Shown piece by piece: positions 60,635 to 64,000 of a stretch of DNA of 64,000 bases (its first letter is position 1; each line of letters begins with the position of its first letter). Position numbers and translations under genes: made by a program. The notes below the pieces were generated by a model that worked only from the letters and a program-made list of their open reading frames with translations, did no database searches and was not told the DNA's origin. Source of the stretch: Prevotella sp. (lineage in GTDB: Bacteria; Bacteroidota; Bacteroidia; Bacteroidales; Bacteroidaceae); contig JAFZBK010000068.1 in assembly GCA_017561825.1 (NCBI GenBank), forward strand, positions 29,183 to 93,182. Direction: 5' to 3'.

Positions 60635-60680
60635 AGAATTGAAGGATTGAAGAATTGAAGAATTGAAAAATTGAAAAATA
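60625..60680 (+). repeat. GAAGAATTGAA word array before the LRR gene
   Basis: Five to six GAA(G/A)AATTGA words start in the last codons of the TPR gene, whose stop TGA is part of the array, and end 15 bp before the LRR start. Confidence 0.7.
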
Positions 60681-60694
60681 AAAAACAGACAGAT

Positions 60695-63600
60695 ATGAAA
60701 CGGACATTACTATTTCTGGCATGTGTGCTGACATCCATTACGATGTTGGCCCAAGATGATTTGACCGTTGGGGATATGCAGAACAGCGGCTGCCTTTTGA
60801 GGGCGAGAGGAGAAAATGAACCATTACCCACGATTGTCCTGACGAAAGAAGGTAATATCTTGTCGGTGCAGTTGCTCAACTATGAAAGTAACTGCGCTAC
60901 GTCCGACTTCAACGTGACATCTACTGTGAGCGGCGGCAGCGACAGTGAGCCCTATTCTGTGAACATCAATGTGGTTCCCTATCTTCCTGATGGTGAGGCC
61001 ATGGACTGTATCTGTCCTTATAACGTGTCTTTCACTGTGCGCGAGGTGGAGGCCAGTTCTTTCCACTTGTCGTGCTGGTGGTATGAAGGGCAGGTAACTC
61101 TGGAGGAAGGAAAGCCATTAGTGTTGGAGGACATTTGGGAAGAAGTTACCATTGACGGCATGAAATACACGCTACGTAAGGCCATGGACAGAGCAATGCT
61201 AGTAGATGGAAGCAGTCAAAAGGGTGAGGTGCGCATACCTTCGGAACTTAATTATGAAGGTAAGGATTACTCCGTGACAAGCCTTGGTAAATCGGCTTTC
61301 ACTGAGAATATGAATTTGACCAAGGTCTTCATCCCACAAACCATTATGAACATGGACCTTAGCAATGATGTCGGCTTTTACTCCAACCCATTCTACGGAT
61401 GCACAGCCCTGCAATCGATAGAGGTAGATGAAGGCAACCCTGCAGTATGCTCTGTCGATGGCGTGTTGTTCAACAAGGAGAAAACTAAGCTCCTAAGTTA
61501 TCCTGCCGGTGTACCACAATCTTCCTATACAGTGCCAGAGAGCGTAACCTGGATAGAACCGCTTGCTTTTTCTTATAGCCAGCATCTTAGGAAAGTCACG
61601 CTTACCGATAATGTTACAGCGCTGGGCTATAGTGCTTTTTACGATTGCAAAAGTTTGGAAGAGGTGAGGCTGCCATCAGGGCTTGAGATCTTAGCAGACC
61701 ACCTGTTTGAGAATTGTCTGCGTCTGAAGTCGGTAACGATACCTCAGGGTGTCACTTATATCGGTTTGAAGACATTTTATGGTTGTACAAGCCTTACTTC
61801 TGTAACTATGCCAGAAAGCGTCACATCGACAAATTATTCTGTCTTTGAGGGGTGTACGTCGTTAGAAAGTGTGACGCTGTCACCAAATTTGGAGCGAATC
61901 ATGAATAATATGTTTACTAACTGCTCCAGCCTGAAAGAGATCATCATTCCTAACTGTGTCACCATGGTCGGATCAGATGCTTTCAAAAACTGTTCGGCCT
62001 TAACATCGCTAGATTTGCCTAAAAACATCAATCGTTTAGGAAGTTCTATCTTTGCTGGATGTAAGCTGAAGAGCCTCTACATTAGAGGAGTCATCGATTC
62101 TCATTGGATGAGTCCTAGCATATTCACAGATATGGATACGCAAACTATGCTCTATGTTCAGCCTTCTGAAGTTGAGAAGTTTCAGACCATCTATAAAGGC
62201 CCGGTCTATCCATTGTCGCAGATGTCTAATGATGTAATGATTAACGAGACGATATTTCCTGATGAGCTTTTCCGTAAATGGTTGAGCAGGCAGGAGTATG
62301 GCAAGGACGGAATATTGACTGAAGAGGAGATTGCTGGTGTCACTTTTATGAACCTATTCCCACAAAATCTTATAGCAGTAGGTCACATTAAGAGTCTGAA
62401 GGGAATAGAGTACTTCACCGCTGTGACAAAGATAGTCTGCTCAATGAACGAATTGACGGAACTTGACCTGTCGAAGAACACCGCTCTGACTTGGTTGGAG
62501 TGCTACGGGAACCATTTGACAAAACTCGATCTGTCTAAGAACACAGAACTGACAATTCTTGATTGCAGTGGAAACGAGTTGACTGCACTTAATGTGTCGT
62601 GTTGTAACAAACTGACAGAGTTAAATTGCATCATGAACGAATTGACGGAACTTGACTTGTCGAAGAACAACGCACTGACTCGGTTGGAGTGCTCCGGGAA
62701 CCATTTGACAGAACTCGATTTGTCGAAGAACACCGCACTGACAACTCTTGATTGCAATGGAAATGAGTTGACTGCACTTAATGTGTTGGACTGCGCCTCG
62801 CTATCATCACTAAGGTGCGACAACAACCGACTGACACAACTAGATATGTCGGAAAATACGGAGTTGTCATCTTTGGTGTGTAACAACAACCAACTGACAC
62901 AACTCGATGTGTCAAAAAATACGGAACTGACAGAATTACGTTGTCATGAGAACCAATTGACAGCACTGGATTTATCAAAGAACAAAAAACTGAAAACGCT
63001 GCGGACTTACCACAACCCCATCAATGGAGTGGCGATGGATGCTCTTATAGAGAGCCTGCCGAAGGTGAGCCGCGGAGGATGGAGCTGTGTTTTGAACAAA
63101 GACGAGGAAGGCGCACCTACCACCACTCAGGTTGCAGCTGCCAAGAAAAAGGGATGGACTTCTTATTATTGGGACGAAGCCGCCAAGAGCTGGAAGGAAT
63201 ATGCTGGTACCGAGGCACCACAGATGACTTACCGCCCAATGATCGAAGACGATAAGGTGTGGACGGTAAGGCTCATTCCTTCTTGGGCTGATCCTGATGA
63301 GGAGCAAACAGAAAAATATTTCGAATACTATTATTTCGATGGTGATACTATCATAAATGGACAGACTGCCAAACGAATGCTGTATGATAGAATAGGTTCG
63401 AACTGGGATAAAAGTGGAGAATATATTGGAGCCTGGTATGAACAGGACAAGAAAGTGTATTATGCAAGCAAAGGAAAACAGCAATTTGAACTGCTCTACG
63501 ACTTCACACTTTCCACAGGCGATATCATACAAAGTGAAGATCGTGTTTTGCAAGTGACCAAAATGTCAAGCGGCATCCCAGGCTTCAAAGGAACGTATTA

Positions 63601-64000
63601 TGATCTGAAGTATGAATATCAAACATCAATTGTGGAACGTTGGCTCGAAGGTGTTGGAAGCCAGTATTATCCATGGCTTAATCTATGTACAAGATGGGCA
63701 GGGGCACCAGTCGCTCTCCTTGCATGTAAAGCAGGTGATGAAATCATCTATTACAACAGCGAAGAGGACGATCCATTCAGCATGGGAGCCAAGAAACGCT
63801 TCGACTTCACCCATACGATTAAGGAAAAACCACGAACACGGAGTGAGGCAGAAGAGCAACCGCTATATGGTGAGTACAACGACCAGCAGTTAGGCATCAA
63901 TCTCGACCCACTCGATGAGGCCTACATGGTGCGCATTACTGACAAATCAGACAACGTAGTTTACGAGAAAGCCATCAACGCAGGTAACATCGTAGGTCTC
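60695..64000 (+). CDS. BspA-like leucine-rich-repeat surface protein (3' end outside window)
   Basis: At least 1102 residues, open to the window edge. The signal peptide (MKRTLLFLACVLTSITMLAQ) leaves a mature N-terminal Gln. A beta domain (about 25-150) precedes BspA-type LRRs (about 165-500; SAFTENMNLTKVFIPQTIMN, IEPLAFSYSQHLRKVTLTDNVTALGYSAFYDCKSLEEV). About ten 21-residue LRRs of form LTELDLSKNTALTxLECxGNH follow (about 560-775), then a beta-rich C-region (MTYRPMIEDDKVWTVRLIP) leading towards a tail. Such proteins are surface adhesins or host-interaction factors. The start at 60695 follows a GAAGAATTGAA word array. Confidence 0.9.
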   Translation, partial: MKRTLLFLACVLTSITMLAQDDLTVGDMQNSGCLLRARGENEPLPTIVLTKEGNILSVQLLNYESNCATSDFNVTSTVSGGSDSEPYSVNINVVPYLPDGEAMDCICPYNVSFTVREVEASSFHLSCWWYEGQVTLEEGKPLVLEDIWEEVTIDGMKYTLRKAMDRAMLVDGSSQKGEVRIPSELNYEGKDYSVTSLGKSAFTENMNLTKVFIPQTIMNMDLSNDVGFYSNPFYGCTALQSIEVDEGNPAVCSVDGVLFNKEKTKLLSYPAGVPQSSYTVPESVTWIEPLAFSYSQHLRKVTLTDNVTALGYSAFYDCKSLEEVRLPSGLEILADHLFENCLRLKSVTIPQGVTYIGLKTFYGCTSLTSVTMPESVTSTNYSVFEGCTSLESVTLSPNLERIMNNMFTNCSSLKEIIIPNCVTMVGSDAFKNCSALTSLDLPKNINRLGSSIFAGCKLKSLYIRGVIDSHWMSPSIFTDMDTQTMLYVQPSEVEKFQTIYKGPVYPLSQMSNDVMINETIFPDELFRKWLSRQEYGKDGILTEEEIAGVTFMNLFPQNLIAVGHIKSLKGIEYFTAVTKIVCSMNELTELDLSKNTALTWLECYGNHLTKLDLSKNTELTILDCSGNELTALNVSCCNKLTELNCIMNELTELDLSKNNALTRLECSGNHLTELDLSKNTALTTLDCNGNELTALNVLDCASLSSLRCDNNRLTQLDMSENTELSSLVCNNNQLTQLDVSKNTELTELRCHENQLTALDLSKNKKLKTLRTYHNPINGVAMDALIESLPKVSRGGWSCVLNKDEEGAPTTTQVAAAKKKGWTSYYWDEAAKSWKEYAGTEAPQMTYRPMIEDDKVWTVRLIPSWADPDEEQTEKYFEYYYFDGDTIINGQTAKRMLYDRIGSNWDKSGEYIGAWYEQDKKVYYASKGKQQFELLYDFTLSTGDIIQSEDRVLQVTKMSSGIPGFKGTYYDLKYEYQTSIVERWLEGVGSQYYPWLNLCTRWAGAPVALLACKAGDEIIYYNSEEDDPFSMGAKKRFDFTHTIKEKPRTRSEAEEQPLYGEYNDQQLGINLDPLDEAYMVRITDKSDNVVYEKAINAGNIVGL

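Overview
The window is a chromosomal piece of a Bacteroidales bacterium, most likely Prevotella or a close relative such as Segatella. The evidence is a SusC/SusD-type outer-membrane glycan system, a hybrid two-component regulator with a periplasmic propeller, SusE-like surface lipoproteins, short C-terminal tails of the LPKGIYIVNGKK type on secreted glycosidases, and promoters of the Bacteroidetes TTG-N20-TAnnTTTG form. No tRNA, rRNA, CRISPR array, transposase or phage gene was seen. The window starts inside nadK and ends inside a leucine-rich-repeat surface protein gene.

Layout. 1-2.5 kb: end of NAD kinase and an ABC exporter. 2.4-5.8 kb (-): an Lrp/AsnC regulator leading a C26-M19 fusion peptidase and an M28/glutaminyl-cyclase lipoprotein. 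5.8-8.3 kb (-): three consecutive FKBP prolyl isomerases. 8.4-12.0 kb (+): sirtuin, YitT-type membrane protein, OPT oligopeptide transporter. 12.0-12.7 kb: a gene-free, repeat-rich stretch ending in a promoter with a palindrome. 12.7-16.0 kb (+): DUF3836 protein, ABC ATPase, two membrane proteins, GntR/YtrA regulator. 16.0-21.8 kb (+): a complete MacB-type tripartite efflux system. 21.8-27.8 kb (-): two GH13 alpha-amylases and a GH53 galactanase. 28.4-29.4 kb (-): a three-gene DUF3791/DUF3990/DUF3791 cassette resembling a toxin-antitoxin locus, next to an HTH remnant. 29.4-30.2 kb: non-coding repeats. 30.2-42.0 kb (+): hybrid two-component regulator, GH3, GH9 and an outer-membrane barrel protein. 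42.1-51.1 kb (-): OmpA-like protein and a SusC-SusD-SusE-SusF-like locus. 51.4-53.8 kb (+): LacI regulator and MFS sugar transporter. 53.8-58.7 kb (-): two half-size ChrA proteins downstream of purL. 59.2-64 kb (+): TPR-TM-HTH sensor and a BspA-like LRR protein.

How it fits together. Starch appears to be handled by two distant loci: the amylase operon, which makes oligosaccharides, and the SusCDEF operon with the MFS permease, which binds and imports them. Both promoters carry a LacI-type palindrome with core GCAAACG(T/G)TTGC about 54 bp upstream of the -7 box, and both have CATACA exactly 18 bp before that box. The LacI gene at 51.4 kb reads divergently from sus, and the sus palindrome overlaps its own -33 element. 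This suggests one regulon with activation of the glycan genes and autorepression of the regulator. A second, beta-glucan-oriented locus (GH3 + GH9) follows its own hybrid two-component regulator.

The most interesting candidate system is the small DUF3791-DUF3990-DUF3791 cassette, coupled by two ATGA overlaps. Also notable are a GC-rich palindromic repeat that seems to have inserted in frame into a TPR protein, and short purine-rich word arrays placed just before start codons inside several operons.
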